From Capsulimonas sp. (GTDB lineage: Bacteria; Armatimonadota; Armatimonadia; Armatimonadales; Capsulimonadaceae), in the NCBI GenBank assembly GCA_025963815.1, contig JAOQAA010000442.1:1-5441 (forward strand): a stretch of DNA of 5,441 nt, read 5' to 3'. A program made the translations under genes and the position numbers. Below are positions 5,414 to 5,441 of this stretch, piece by piece. The stretch's first letter is position 1; the number at the start of each line of letters is the position of its first letter. The notes beneath the pieces are model-generated. The model did no database searches. It was not told where the DNA came from and was given only the letters and a program-made list of their open reading frames with translations.

Positions 5414-5441
5414 CGCAGGCGGCTTTCGACCGAGAATCTCT

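Overview
The window is a GC-rich bacterial chromosome segment with every convincing gene on the + strand. Gene content points to a free-living bacterium with a SteA/SteB-type envelope module. That module is best known from Actinobacteria, but it also occurs in Bacillota, Deinococcota and Armatimonadota. The standalone CHASE2 protein, the REP-like repeats and the overall style suggest Armatimonadota or a neighbouring lineage. This placement is a guess from memory of gene content, not a result from the sequence.

Layout: (1) 1-299 is the 3' end of an NADPH-dependent aldo/keto reductase. (2) 365-691 is a small SnoaL/NTF2-like protein behind a strong Shine-Dalgarno and a short tandem repeat. (3) 784-2178 is a membrane protein made of an extracytoplasmic CHASE2 sensor domain and three C-terminal transmembrane helices, with no cytoplasmic output domain. 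(4) 2180-2383, starting one base after that gene's stop codon, is a 204-bp nested palindrome. Its two ~57-bp REP-like arms are nearly perfect inverted copies, and it has a second strong hairpin in its core. (5) 2390-2418 is a promoter with 17-bp spacing whose spacer contains a perfect 6-bp inverted repeat. (6) 2451-5305 is a tight three-gene operon: SteA, SteB (MctB/'copper transporter' family) and a soluble family-2 glycosyltransferase. Gene spacings are 9 bp and a GTGA overlap. (7) 5306-5441 is non-coding, with two hairpins, the second a likely terminator.

Working picture: SteA (cytoplasmic, with a C-terminal membrane anchor) and SteB (membrane anchor, coiled coil, globular domain) are known in Corynebacterium to form a septal complex that governs cell separation. 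The glycosyltransferase translationally coupled to them suggests that a glycosylated envelope precursor or polymer is handled with the same timing. The upstream genes (AKR, SnoaL-like, CHASE2) look like independent units. The most unusual object is the 204-bp palindrome between CHASE2 and the SteA promoter.
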